Below are positions 25,142-33,746 of a stretch of 64,000 nt of DNA, piece after piece. Each line of letters opens with the position of its first letter. Within the stretch, counting starts at the first letter, position 1. The DNA lies in assembly GCF_036227265.1 (NCBI RefSeq), contig NZ_CP109446.1:7519001-7583000 (forward strand). The letters are read 5' to 3'. The notes beneath the pieces were generated by a model that had not been told where the DNA came from, made no database searches, and saw nothing but the letters and a program-made list of their open reading frames with translations. The translations under genes were made by a program, and so were the position numbers. The DNA is from Streptomyces sp. NBC_01476. Its GTDB lineage: Bacteria > Actinomycetota > Actinomycetes > Streptomycetales > Streptomycetaceae.

Positions 25142-26329
25142 ATGAAATCCGCCCATGTGATCGCCGACGACGCGGAGGCGCTCGCCGTCGCCGCCCGGTT
25201 CGCCGAGGAGTTCCGCACCGGGGCCGCCGAGCGCGACGCCGGCCGGCTGCTGCCCCGCGCCGAACTCGACCGGCTCTCGGCGTCCGGCCTGCTCGGCATC
25301 ACCGTGCCGCGCGGCCACGGCGGCGCGGAGGTGTCCGCCCGGACCCTGGCTGAGGTCTTCCGGCTGCTGGCCACCGGGGACGCGAGCCTGTCCCAGATCC
25401 CGCAGAACCACTTCGTGTACGTCAATGTGCTGCGCCGCCAAGGCAGCGCGGAGCAGCGGAAGTTCTTCTTCGCCGAGGTGCTCGCCGGCCGGCGGTTCGG
25501 CAACGCCCAGTCCGAGGCGGGCACCAAGCACGTCCAGGACATCAGGACCCGGCTGGAGCCCCGCCCCGACGGTTCCTACCTGCTCACCGGCGAGAAGCAC
25601 TACTCCACCGGAGCGCTCTTCGCCGACTGGATCCCGGTGCTGGCCCGGGCGGCCGACGACAAACTGCATGTCGCCTACGTCGAGGCCGGCGCCCCCGGTG
25701 TCACCGTGGTGGACGACTGGGACGGCATGGGCCAGCGCACCACCGCGAGCGGCACCGTGCGGCTGGTCGGCGTGGCGGTGCCGGCCGACCGGATCGTGCC
25801 CCACCACCTCACTTTCACCGGTCCCCAACTGCACGGCGCCGTGGCCCAGTTGCTGCACGCCGCGATCGATGCCGGAATCGCGTCGGCGGCGCTGCGGGAG
25901 GCCGCCGAGTTCGTCCGCACCAAGAGCAGGCCCTGGTTCGAGAGCGGCTTCGAGACCGCAGCCGAGGACCCGCTGCTGGTCCAGCGGTTCGGCGAACTCG
26001 CGCTCTGCGCCCGTGCCGCCGACGCGCTGCTCGCCGCGGCGGCGGAGGCGGTCGACACCGCCACGGCCGACCTGACCGACGACAGCGCCGCCGAGGCGTC
26101 CATCGCGGTGGCGGCCGCCAAGGTCCAGGCGGCGACGGCCGCGGTCGAGATCAGCAGCGCGCTCTTCGAGCTGGCCGGCACCCGCTCGGCGCTGGACAGC
26201 CTGAACCTCAACCGCTTCTGGCGTGACGCGCGGACACACACCCTGCACGACCCGGCGCGCTGGAAGATCCAGCACATCGGCCGCTATGTGCTCAGCGGCA
26301 CCCGCCCCCCGCGCCACGGCCTCCTCTGA
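25142..26329 (+). CDS. sfnB: SfnB-family sulfur acquisition oxidoreductase (acyl-CoA-dehydrogenase-like)
   Basis: 395 residues from the ATG at 25142 (AAGGTGG upstream). The fold is flavin-dependent acyl-CoA dehydrogenase-like, related to the DszC and SfnC monooxygenases. Diagnostic stretches are VPRGHGGAEVSARTLAEVFRLL, LSQIPQNHFVYVNVLR, RRFGNAQSEAGTKHVQD, YSTGALFADWIPVLAR and FELAGTRSALDSLNLNRFWRDARTHTLHDP. SfnB proteins take part in using organosulfur compounds, such as dimethyl sulfone and sulfonates, as sulfur source. It lies upstream of an SsuD-like FMNH2-dependent enzyme and behind a cysteine leader peptide and a LysR box, which all point the same way. The exact substrate is not known. 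Confidence 0.9.
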   Translation: MKSAHVIADDAEALAVAARFAEEFRTGAAERDAGRLLPRAELDRLSASGLLGITVPRGHGGAEVSARTLAEVFRLLATGDASLSQIPQNHFVYVNVLRRQGSAEQRKFFFAEVLAGRRFGNAQSEAGTKHVQDIRTRLEPRPDGSYLLTGEKHYSTGALFADWIPVLARAADDKLHVAYVEAGAPGVTVVDDWDGMGQRTTASGTVRLVGVAVPADRIVPHHLTFTGPQLHGAVAQLLHAAIDAGIASAALREAAEFVRTKSRPWFESGFETAAEDPLLVQRFGELALCARAADALLAAAAEAVDTATADLTDDSAAEASIAVAAAKVQAATAAVEISSALFELAGTRSALDSLNLNRFWRDARTHTLHDPARWKIQHIGRYVLSGTRPPRHGLL

Positions 26330-26527
26330 GGCGGCCTCGTACGTCCCCGCGCGGGTGCGCCGCACCCCGTCACCCCGCCCGCGCCCGTCGCCTCGCCAGG
26401 TCCCCGTCGCCCGCCCGCACCCTGTCGCCCGCACCCCGCTCGCGCGCACCCGTACCGCACCCGCACCGTGTCGCCCGCCCGCACCCGTACCGCGTCCCGC
26501 CCGCCGCCGGAGAGTCTGGAGAGTTCC
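26330..26527 (+). repeat. C-rich imperfect repeat tract between sfnB and the SsuD-like gene
   Basis: About 200 bases dominated by CGCCCGCACCC and CACCCGTACCGC units in irregular order, nearly free of A and T on this strand. It has no regular spacers and no reading frame with a ribosome site. It ends at the GGAGAG of the next gene. Confidence 0.55.
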
Positions 26528-27676
26528 TTGAGCCTCACCTTCCACTGGTTCCTGCCCACCTACGGCGACAGCCGCCATGTCGTCGGCGGCGGCCACGGCC
26601 TGCCCGCGGGCGCCGCGGGCGGGCAGCGTCCGGCGGACCTCGGCTATCTCGCCCAGATCGGCCGTGCCGCCGAGCAGTTGGGATTCGTGGGTGCCCTCAC
26701 TCCGACCGGTGCCTGGTGCGAGGACGCCTGGCTCACCACCGCCATGCTGGCCGGCCTGACCGAGCGGCTGAAGTTCCTGGTCGCCTTCCGCCCGGGCTTC
26801 GTCTCGCCCACCCTCGCCGCCCAGATGGCGGCGACCTTCCAGCGGCACGCGCCCGGCCGGCTGCTGCTCAATGTGGTCACCGGCGGCGAGAGCCACGAGC
26901 AGCGCGCGTACGGCGACTTCCTCGGCAAGGACGCCCGGTACGCCAGAACCGACGAGTTCCTCACCGTGGTCCGCGCCCTGTGGCGAGGCGAGTCGGTCTC
27001 ACTGACCGGCGAGCACCTCCGGGTGGAGGGCGCGCGGCTGGAGAGAGTGCCGGACCCGGTGCCGCCGGTCTACTTCGGCGGGTCCTCCCCGGCGGCGGGC
27101 GGCGTCGCGGCCCGGCACAGTGACGTCTACCTGACCTGGGGCGAGCCGCCCGCACAGGTCGCGGAGAAGATCGCCTGGATCCGCGAACTCGCCGGCAGGG
27201 AAGGCCGTACCGTCCGCTTCGGCATCCGGCTGCACGTCATCACCCGGGACACCGCGGAGCAGGCGTGGGCAGAGGCCCGCCGACTGCTCGACGGCTTCTC
27301 GCCGGAGGCGGTCGAGGCGGTCCAGGACGGCCTTGCCCGCAGCGAGTCCGAGGGGCAGCGCCGGATGCTCGCGCTGCACGGCGGCCGCGCCGACCGCCTG
27401 GAGGTCTCGCCGAACCTGTGGGCCGGAATCGGCCTGGTCCGCGGCGGCGCCGGCACCGCGCTGGTCGGCAGCCACACCGAGGTCGCCGAGCGCATCACCG
27501 AGTACCACCGCCTGGGCATCGACGAGTTCGTGATGTCCGGCCACCCGCATCTGGAGGAGGCGTACTGGTTCGGCGAGGGGGTGCTGCCGCTGCTGGCCCG
27601 CGCGGGTCTGTGGTCGCACCCGGTCGCCGGCCCGCCGGCCCCGGCGGGGATCCCCTTCGCCTCCGGGGTGCGGTGA
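26528..27676 (+). CDS. SsuD-like FMNH2-dependent alkanesulfonate monooxygenase
   Basis: 382 residues from the TTG at 26528, which has GGAGAG four bases ahead; the upstream in-frame ATG lies in the repeat tract. It is a luciferase-like TIM barrel closely following SsuD: MSLTFHWFLPTYGDSR start, TPTGAWCEDAW (the active-site cysteine region), FLVAFRPGFVSPTLAAQMAAT, LLLNVVTGGESHEQRAYGDFL and VYFGGSSPAA. SsuD enzymes release sulfite from alkanesulfonates using reduced flavin from a partner reductase. No SsuE-like reductase or SsuABC importer lies in the window. It is co-directional with sfnB and should share its sulfur-limitation control. Confidence 0.9.
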   Translation: MSLTFHWFLPTYGDSRHVVGGGHGLPAGAAGGQRPADLGYLAQIGRAAEQLGFVGALTPTGAWCEDAWLTTAMLAGLTERLKFLVAFRPGFVSPTLAAQMAATFQRHAPGRLLLNVVTGGESHEQRAYGDFLGKDARYARTDEFLTVVRALWRGESVSLTGEHLRVEGARLERVPDPVPPVYFGGSSPAAGGVAARHSDVYLTWGEPPAQVAEKIAWIRELAGREGRTVRFGIRLHVITRDTAEQAWAEARRLLDGFSPEAVEAVQDGLARSESEGQRRMLALHGGRADRLEVSPNLWAGIGLVRGGAGTALVGSHTEVAERITEYHRLGIDEFVMSGHPHLEEAYWFGEGVLPLLARAGLWSHPVAGPPAPAGIPFASGVR

Positions 27677-27713
27677 CCCCGCCGCCGGTCCCGTTCCCGC
27701 GGCTCCGCGGTTT

Positions 27714-28505
27714 CTACTGGGGGTACTCGTTCCGCAGCAGGGTCACCGCCTCCTTGGTCACCTGCTCGGCCGCCCCGTAGTCGTAACTGCTCCCCGAGAT
27801 GTCGAAGACGTTCACGGTGGTCGAACCGACCTGTGCGGTCGCCGTAGTGATCAGTTCCTTGGTGCTGCCCTGGGTCATGCCGATCCTGACGACGGCGGAG
27901 CCGTCACCCATGGCCGGCCGGGAGAGCGGGGCCAGATTCATCCGTCCCGTCTCGCCGCCCAGGTCCGCGGTGAGATGCGGGCAGTCCTTCGCGGACTTCC
28001 GGACGTCGTCGACCGTGCGCCGCGCCGCGGCGGCGGAGGTGTGGCTGACGAGGGAGAGGAGGACGAGCTCCTGGCCGTTCGTGGTGGTGGCGTCGTAGCC
28101 GCGGTCCACCTCGGCGGAGGAGCCGTAGGTCCCCGAGTACGCCTGGAGGGCGTTGAGGAAGGTCTCGCAGGCCGCACCGCCCGAACCGGCCTTCTGCTTC
28201 TCGTCGTTCACCCCGGTGCTCTGGTCCGAGGTGTCTTCCTTGAGCCCGGGGGCGCCGGCCTGGGTGATGGCGGTGGCGATGAGCGTGAGCTGGGCCTCGG
28301 TCAGCGGCGCCGGGCCCGTCGCGGACGGCGTGGCCGAGGCCGTGCCGGAAGTGCCGGAAGTACTCGAGGGCGCGGGCGCGGCCGTGACCGTCCGCGCGGC
28401 GGACGCTTTCGCCGCGGGGTGCGAGCCCCCGCACGCCGCGGTCGCGCCGATGGTCAGTACGAGAGCCGGCGCGAGCAGAACTCGGCGTACGGGAAAGCGG
28501 GTCAC
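27714..28505 (-). CDS. Secreted lipoprotein of unknown function
   Basis: 263 residues from the GTG at 28505, with AAGGTGG upstream. The signal peptide ends in a lipobox (ATAACGGS, Cys25), followed by a Ser/Thr/Ala-rich spacer to about residue 65. The globular part has two cysteines (AACETF and KDCPHL) that could pair. It contains GSAVVRIGMTQGS and ends with EAVTLLRNEYPQ. The general form resembles mycobacterial and streptomycete sensor-type lipoproteins, but I do not recognise a specific family. It is downstream of and convergent with the SsuD-like gene. No function is proposed. Confidence 0.75.
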   Translation of the reverse strand: MTRFPVRRVLLAPALVLTIGATAACGGSHPAAKASAARTVTAAPAPSSTSGTSGTASATPSATGPAPLTEAQLTLIATAITQAGAPGLKEDTSDQSTGVNDEKQKAGSGGAACETFLNALQAYSGTYGSSAEVDRGYDATTTNGQELVLLSLVSHTSAAAARRTVDDVRKSAKDCPHLTADLGGETGRMNLAPLSRPAMGDGSAVVRIGMTQGSTKELITTATAQVGSTTVNVFDISGSSYDYGAAEQVTKEAVTLLRNEYPQ

Positions 28506-28592
28506 TGGTCCACCTTGTGATCATCGTGCGAACGGTGGCGGCAGTGTAGTGACCGCGCCTGTGCGGTGCCCCGGGCGGGCCCCGAGGCACCA

Positions 28593-28620
28593 GCGGGTCC
28601 GCTGTCCGCGGCGGACCCGC
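28593..28620. terminator. Hairpin terminator after the molybdoenzyme gene
   Basis: A perfect 10-bp stem (GCGGGTCCGC/GCGGACCCGC) with an 8-nt loop, extended by CACC/GGTG across one mismatch. It starts 16 bases beyond the minus-strand stop at 28636. Confidence 0.6.
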
Positions 28621-28635
28621 CGGTGCTGCCCTTCC

Positions 28636-30939
28636 TCAGGCGGTGCCCGCCGCCACCGGGGCGCCGGGCGCTCCCTGCGCCCCGGCGGACGGTGCGATCA
28701 CCACCCGGACGCTCTTCATCAGCGGCTGGTCGCTCTGCAGGCTGTAGTCCCCCGCGGCGATGAGGACGTTCATCTCCGGCATGTAGCCGGCGGCGCAGCC
28801 GCGCGGGATGTCGTAGGGAAGCGCCGTGTACCCCTTCAGCACGCGGGTGGAGCCGTCCTTGGCGGTGCTGGTGATGTCGACGGCGTCGCCCTGCCGCAGG
28901 TGCCTGGCGCGCATGTCGTCGGGGTTGAGGAACACCAGGGTGCGGAGGTTCTCGATACCCCGGTAGCGGTCGTTGTCCGAGTAGATGGTGGTGTTCCACT
29001 GGTCGTGCGAACGCATCGTCTGCAGGACCAGGGTGTCGCCGTCCGGCACGACGTCCGGCAGCGGGGCCGCGGAGAACTCCGCCTTCCCCGACGGGGTGAG
29101 GAAGACCAGTTCACGGGCGGGCTGCTTGATGCGGAAACCCAGCGGAAGCCGCACACGGCGGTTGAAGTCCTCGAAGCCGTCGAGGACTTGGGACATGGTG
29201 TCGCGGATACGGTCGTAGTCCTCGACGTAGTGCTCCCACGGTGTGGTGCTCTCCGGCAGGGTCGCCCGCGCCATGCCCGCGATGATCACCGGCTCGGAGA
29301 GCAGATGCGGCGACGCCGGGCGCCGCATCCCGACCGACAGGTGCACCATGCTCATCGAGTCCTCGACGGAGGTCGACTGCACCCCGTGGCGCTGGTGGTC
29401 CTTCTCGGTCCGGCCGAGGCACGGCAGGATCAGCGCTTTGCGGCCGTGGACCAGATGGCTGCGGTTGAGCTTGGTGCTGACGTGCACGGTCAGTTCGCAG
29501 CGGCGCAGCCCTTCGGCGGTGTACGGGGTGTCGGGTGCCGCCATCGCGAAGTTGCCGCCCATACCGACGAAGACCTTCACCGTCCCGTCGTGCATGCCCT
29601 GCACCGTGGCCACCGTGTCACGGCCGTTGTGCCGCGGGGCGGTGATCCCGCACACCTCGTCCAGCCGGTCGAGAAACTCACCCGTGGGCCGGTGGTCGAT
29701 CCCGCAGGTGCGGTTGCCCTGCACATTGCTGTGCCCCCGCACCGGGGACGGTCCTGCCCCTTCCCGGCCCAGATTGCCGCGCAGCAGCAAGAGGTTGACG
29801 ATCTCCCGGACGGTGTCCACGCCGTGCTCGTGCTGGCTCACCCCCAGGCACCAGCTGATCAGCGTCCGGTCGGAGCGGGAGTAGACCTCCGCCGCCTTGA
29901 GGATCTCCGCCCGGGTGAGGGCCGACTGCCGCTCCAGTTCCTCCCACGGGGTGTCCTGGCACACCTTCGCGTACTCCTCGAACCCGGAGGTGTGCCGCTC
30001 GATGAACTCCCGGTCCAGTGCCCTGGGATCAGTCCTTGACTCCTCCAGCACCGCCTTGGCGATCCCCCGCAGCAGTGCCATGTCCCCGCCGATCCGCACC
30101 TGGAGGTCGAGGGTGCTCGTCGGGGTGGACTTGAACCGTGCCATGTCGGCGATCTCGTGCGGCACGATCGTGCGCGTCGCGGCTGCCTCGATCAGCGGGT
30201 TGATGTGCACGACCTGCGCGCCGCGGCGGTACGCGTCGGCGAGCGCGGTGAGCATCCGCGGCGCGTTGGAGGCGGCGTTGACACCCATGATGAACAGGGC
30301 GTCCGCACTCTCCCAGTCGGCGAGGTCCGCGGTGCCCTTCCCGGTGCCGAGAGCGGCCTGCAGCGCCCGCCCCGATGCCTCGTGGCACATGTTGGAACAG
30401 TCCGGCAGGTTGTTCGTCCCGAACTCACGGGCCATCAGCTGATAGAGGAACGTCGCCTCGTTGCCGAGCCGCCCGGAGGTGTAGAAGGCCGCCTCGTCCG
30501 GGCTGTCGAGACCGCGCAGCGTTCCGCCCACCAGGTCGAACGCGTCCTGCCAGGTGATCGGCAGATAACGGTCGGACGCCTCGTCGTACGCCAGCGGCTC
30601 GGTGAGCCGCCCCTGGTCCTCCAGGTCGAAGTCCGACCAGTCCGCCAGCTCCGAGACGGTGTGCGCGGCGAAGAACTCCCGCCCGGCCCGTTTCGGCGTC
30701 ATCTCCCAGGTGACATGCTTGATGCCGTTCTCGCAGATGTCGAGCCGCAGGCCCTTGGTGTCGTCGGGCCAGGCGCAACCGGGGCAGTCGAAGCCGCCGT
30801 TCTCATGGTTCATCTTGAAAATGGCCCGAGGACCGTCCGCGAAGGCACGCTCACGCACCAGGACCTCGGTGACGCTGCGCGCGGCACCCCACCCCGCCGC
30901 CGGATGACCGTACTTCTTCTGGACCGGTTTCTTGTCCAT
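28636..30939 (-). CDS. FdhF/YdeP-family molybdopterin oxidoreductase
   Basis: 767 residues from the ATG at 30939; a GTG directly before it is equally possible. It belongs to the formate-dehydrogenase-H-like YdeP group: a short N-terminal region with only two cysteines (DCPGCAWPD) instead of the four of an iron-sulfur motif, then the molybdopterin domains (TSGRLGNEATFLYQL, SNMCHEASG, MGVNAASNAPRML) and the C-terminal dinucleotide-binding barrel (TMRSHDQWNTTIYSDNDRYRG). No in-frame TGA is present, so it does not use selenocysteine. The substrate and electron partner of YdeP proteins are poorly known; E. coli YdeP is linked to acid resistance. It is divergent from cydAB. Confidence 0.9.
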   Translation of the reverse strand: MDKKPVQKKYGHPAAGWGAARSVTEVLVRERAFADGPRAIFKMNHENGGFDCPGCAWPDDTKGLRLDICENGIKHVTWEMTPKRAGREFFAAHTVSELADWSDFDLEDQGRLTEPLAYDEASDRYLPITWQDAFDLVGGTLRGLDSPDEAAFYTSGRLGNEATFLYQLMAREFGTNNLPDCSNMCHEASGRALQAALGTGKGTADLADWESADALFIMGVNAASNAPRMLTALADAYRRGAQVVHINPLIEAAATRTIVPHEIADMARFKSTPTSTLDLQVRIGGDMALLRGIAKAVLEESRTDPRALDREFIERHTSGFEEYAKVCQDTPWEELERQSALTRAEILKAAEVYSRSDRTLISWCLGVSQHEHGVDTVREIVNLLLLRGNLGREGAGPSPVRGHSNVQGNRTCGIDHRPTGEFLDRLDEVCGITAPRHNGRDTVATVQGMHDGTVKVFVGMGGNFAMAAPDTPYTAEGLRRCELTVHVSTKLNRSHLVHGRKALILPCLGRTEKDHQRHGVQSTSVEDSMSMVHLSVGMRRPASPHLLSEPVIIAGMARATLPESTTPWEHYVEDYDRIRDTMSQVLDGFEDFNRRVRLPLGFRIKQPARELVFLTPSGKAEFSAAPLPDVVPDGDTLVLQTMRSHDQWNTTIYSDNDRYRGIENLRTLVFLNPDDMRARHLRQGDAVDITSTAKDGSTRVLKGYTALPYDIPRGCAAGYMPEMNVLIAAGDYSLQSDQPLMKSVRVVIAPSAGAQGAPGAPVAAGTA

Positions 30940-31198
30940 CACACCGCCGTTCGCTCACGGTTGATCACGATCTTTCGGATCTTTCGCATCATGCCAGGTG
31001 GCCGGTTCCGGCCTGTCCCGCGCGCCCGCCGCGGCGAGGCGCGTGTCCGCGGCGCCCTGTCCGCGGCCCCCGCCCCCCGTGCACGGCCGGCCCCGCCGCC
31101 CCCGCCGTCCCCACCGGATTGGACCGGTCGGGTGAAGGTACGACCGCTCCGGGCCCACGTCCCCCGTTCGCGCCCCGTCCCGCCGGGAGGATGCGGGT
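30940..31198. other. Divergent promoter region molybdoenzyme / cydAB
   Basis: About 260 bases. The molybdoenzyme side is AT-richer and carries the tandem GATCTTTCG repeat. The cydA side is very GC-rich. No gene is visible. Confidence 0.5.
30969..30986. repeat. Perfect tandem 9-bp repeat GATCTTTCG
   Basis: Two adjacent exact copies (30969-30977, 30978-30986), about 30 bp upstream of the molybdoenzyme start in otherwise GC-rich DNA. This is the position expected for promoter or operator sequence. Confidence 0.6.
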
Positions 31199-32638
31199 GT
31201 GCCCCGTCTCCTCCTGGACCAGCTCATCCGCACCGCCCAACCGGTGGCCGCCGCGGGTGACCCCTCGCAGCTCCTGCCGGCCCGCGAACAGATGGCCTTC
31301 ACCCTCGGCTTCCACATCGTGCTGGTGCCGTTCGGCGTCGCGCTGACCACACTGATGCTGATCGCCAACTACCGGGGGCTGCGCCACGGCGACCGGACCG
31401 CACTGCTGCTGGCCCGCCGCTGGTCCAAGGTCGCCGCCGTGCTCTTCGCGGTCGGCGCCGTCTCCGGCACCGTCCTCACCTTCGAACTCGGCATCCTCTG
31501 GCCGCGCCTGATGGGCACCTACGGCCCGGCCTTCGGCTTCCCCTTCGCCATCGAGGGCCTGTTCTTCTTCCTCGAAGCGATCTTCGTCTCGATCTACATC
31601 TACGGCTGGGACCGGCTCCCGCCGTGGGCGCACTTCTGGTCCGGGGTCCCGGTGTCGCTCTCCGGCATCGGCGGCGCCGCCTCGGTGGTGGCCGCCAACA
31701 GCTGGATGAACCAGCCCGGCGGAATCACCCTCCGGGACGGCAAGGTGGTCGCGGTGCGGCCCGCCGAGGTCTTCTTCAACGGGGCCTTCTGGTACGAGAC
31801 CGCCCACATGCTGCTCGCCGCGTACATCGTGGCCGGCTTCACCGTCGCCGGGGTCTACGCCGCCGGACTGCTGCGCAAGCGCCGCGACGGCTACCACCGC
31901 ACCGGCTTCCTCATCGGGTTCTCCGTCGCCGCGGTCGCCATCCCGGTGCAGATCTTCGTCGGTGACCTCATCGCCCGGCGGGTCTTCGACAAGGAGCCGC
32001 GCAAGTTCGCCGCCATCGAACTGCTGCCGCGCACCGACACCCACGTGCAGGAGACCCTCGGCGGCATCCTCCTGGACGGCAGGGTGCGCTACGGCCTCGG
32101 GATCCCCGACGGCGCCTCCCTGCTGGCCGGTTTCCGGCCGTCCACCCGGATCAGCGGACTCAACGCCATCCCGGCCGCCGAACGGCCCGACGACGCCGTG
32201 GTCAGCGTGGTCCACCTCGCCTTCGACGTCATGGTCGGCACCGCCTTCCTGCTGCTCGGCCTCGCCCTGTGGTTCGCGTGGCTGTACTGGCGGCGCCGCG
32301 AAGTGCCCGCCAACCGCTGGTTCCTGCGCTGCGCGGCCGTCAGCGGCGTGGTCTCGGTGGTCAGCCTGGAGAGCGGCTGGGTGGTCACCGAGGTCGGCCG
32401 GCAGCCGTGGACCGTGGTGGGCCTGCTGCTGACCCGCGACGCGGTGACCACCCAGGGGAATCTGTGGCCGTTCTTCAGCGCGGCCCTCGCCATCTACGCC
32501 GCCGTCGCCGTCGCCGCCCTCCTGGTGCTGCGGAGCATGCAGCGCAGGTGGCGGGAGTCGGGCGACGAGACGGTCGGGGTGCCCTACGGCCCGCGCGAAC
32601 CCTCTGACCAGCCACGGACCCCGGAGGGACGGACCTGA
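31199..32638 (+). CDS. cydA: Cytochrome bd ubiquinol/menaquinol oxidase subunit I
   Basis: 479 residues from the GTG at 31199, with GGAGG upstream. Nine or so membrane segments. The heme-ligand histidines sit in FTLGFHIVLVPFG (His39) and YETAHMLLAAY (His203), with the later GRQPWTVVGLLLT segment. The quinol loop is short, as in the cyanide-insensitive and Gram-positive type. About 20 extra residues precede the usual start. The enzyme reduces oxygen at low tension using quinol. The stop overlaps the cydB start (TGATG), giving coupled translation. The CydDC heme/thiol exporter genes needed for assembly in other bacteria are not in this window. Confidence 0.95.
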   Translation: MPRLLLDQLIRTAQPVAAAGDPSQLLPAREQMAFTLGFHIVLVPFGVALTTLMLIANYRGLRHGDRTALLLARRWSKVAAVLFAVGAVSGTVLTFELGILWPRLMGTYGPAFGFPFAIEGLFFFLEAIFVSIYIYGWDRLPPWAHFWSGVPVSLSGIGGAASVVAANSWMNQPGGITLRDGKVVAVRPAEVFFNGAFWYETAHMLLAAYIVAGFTVAGVYAAGLLRKRRDGYHRTGFLIGFSVAAVAIPVQIFVGDLIARRVFDKEPRKFAAIELLPRTDTHVQETLGGILLDGRVRYGLGIPDGASLLAGFRPSTRISGLNAIPAAERPDDAVVSVVHLAFDVMVGTAFLLLGLALWFAWLYWRRREVPANRWFLRCAAVSGVVSVVSLESGWVVTEVGRQPWTVVGLLLTRDAVTTQGNLWPFFSAALAIYAAVAVAALLVLRSMQRRWRESGDETVGVPYGPREPSDQPRTPEGRT

Positions 32639-33672
32639 TGACGGACGTCATTGCGGCGCTGATGTTCGCCGGGGTGATCGCCTACGCCGTTCTCGGCGGC
32701 GCCGACTTCGGTGCCGGCCTGTGGGACCTGACCGCCGGCGGCGCCGAACGGGGCCGCCGGCCCCGGCACCTCATCGACGTCTCGATCGGCCCGCTGTGGG
32801 AGGCCAACCACACCTGGCTGATCTACTGCCTGGTCTTCTTGTGGACCGGCTTCCCCCGGGCCTTCGCCGCCATCACCACCACCCTCTACGTACCGCTGGG
32901 CCTGGCCGCGCTCGGCATCGTCGTCCGCGGCAGTGGCTTCGCCTTCCGCAAGGTCTCCCTGCGCACCCCCGAACAGCGGCTGTACGGTGCGGCGTTCGCA
33001 GTGTCATCGGTCGTCACGCCGTACTGCTTCGGCACGGTCGCCGGCGCCATCGCCTCCGGCCGGGTCCCCTCCCGCGGCAACGGCAACGCGATCACCAGCT
33101 GGAACAACCCGACGTCGGTGCTCGGCGGCGTGCTCGCCGTCCTGGTCTGCTCCTACCTCGCCGCGGTCTACCTCACCGACGCCGCCCGCAGGACAGGCGA
33201 GGAGGACATGCGCCTGTACTACCGCGACCGCGCGCTGCTCGCGGCCGGCGTCACGGGGGCGGTCACCGTCGGCGGCATCTTCGTCCTGCACTCCGACGCC
33301 GCCAGGCTCTTCCACCGGCTCAGCCACCGCGGGCTGCCGCTGCTGATCATCGCCGGGCTGTGCGGCGTCGCGGGCGTCTTCCTGCTGGTGACCGGAACGG
33401 CGACGCGTGCGGTCCGCGGGCTGCGCGCCACCGCCGCGGCGGCCGTCGCCGCGGTCGTCTGCGGCTGGGGTGTGGCCCAGTACCCGTTTCTGCTGGGCAC
33501 GCACCTCACCCTCGACGAGGCGGCCTCGCCGCGGCCGACGCTCTGGGTGCTCATCGCCGTCGCGATCGCGGCCGGCGCCTTGATCCTGCCCTCGCTCATC
33601 CTGCTCTTCGGTCTCTTCGACCGCAGCCGCCTCGACTCCTCACCGAGCCCGGAGGCGGGCGGCGCCCACTGA
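32638..33672 (+). CDS. cydB: Cytochrome bd oxidase subunit II
   Basis: 344 residues from the ATG at 32638, with GGAGGGA upstream. Eight to nine membrane segments. The family start YAVLGGADFGAGLWDLTAGG, the GPLWEANHTWLIYCLVFLW segment and VVTPYCFGTVAGAIASG are all typical of CydB. It forms the heterodimer with CydA. The length is normal for actinobacterial CydB. It ends before a hairpin and the convergent pseudokinase gene. Confidence 0.95.
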   Translation: MTDVIAALMFAGVIAYAVLGGADFGAGLWDLTAGGAERGRRPRHLIDVSIGPLWEANHTWLIYCLVFLWTGFPRAFAAITTTLYVPLGLAALGIVVRGSGFAFRKVSLRTPEQRLYGAAFAVSSVVTPYCFGTVAGAIASGRVPSRGNGNAITSWNNPTSVLGGVLAVLVCSYLAAVYLTDAARRTGEEDMRLYYRDRALLAAGVTGAVTVGGIFVLHSDAARLFHRLSHRGLPLLIIAGLCGVAGVFLLVTGTATRAVRGLRATAAAAVAAVVCGWGVAQYPFLLGTHLTLDEAASPRPTLWVLIAVAIAAGALILPSLILLFGLFDRSRLDSSPSPEAGGAH

Positions 33673-33673
33673 A

Positions 33674-33711
33674 CGCCCCCGCCCGGGCGGACTGCCGCTC
33701 GGACGGGGGCG
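33674..33711. terminator. Hairpin between cydB and the convergent kinase-like gene
   Basis: An 8-bp stem (CGCCCCCG/CGGGGGCG) with a 22-nt loop, directly after the cydB stop; it probably ends transcription from both sides. Confidence 0.5.
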
Positions 33712-33746
33712 GGCCGCGACGGTGCGCGGGCGGAGGGACGACCGTG

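Noticed and set aside
26330..26527. CRISPR-like array
   Set aside because: Units are irregular, without conserved repeat length or unique spacers, and no cas genes are present.
28636..30939. Selenocysteine formate dehydrogenase
   Set aside because: No in-frame TGA and only two N-terminal cysteines; it fits the FdhF/YdeP group instead.
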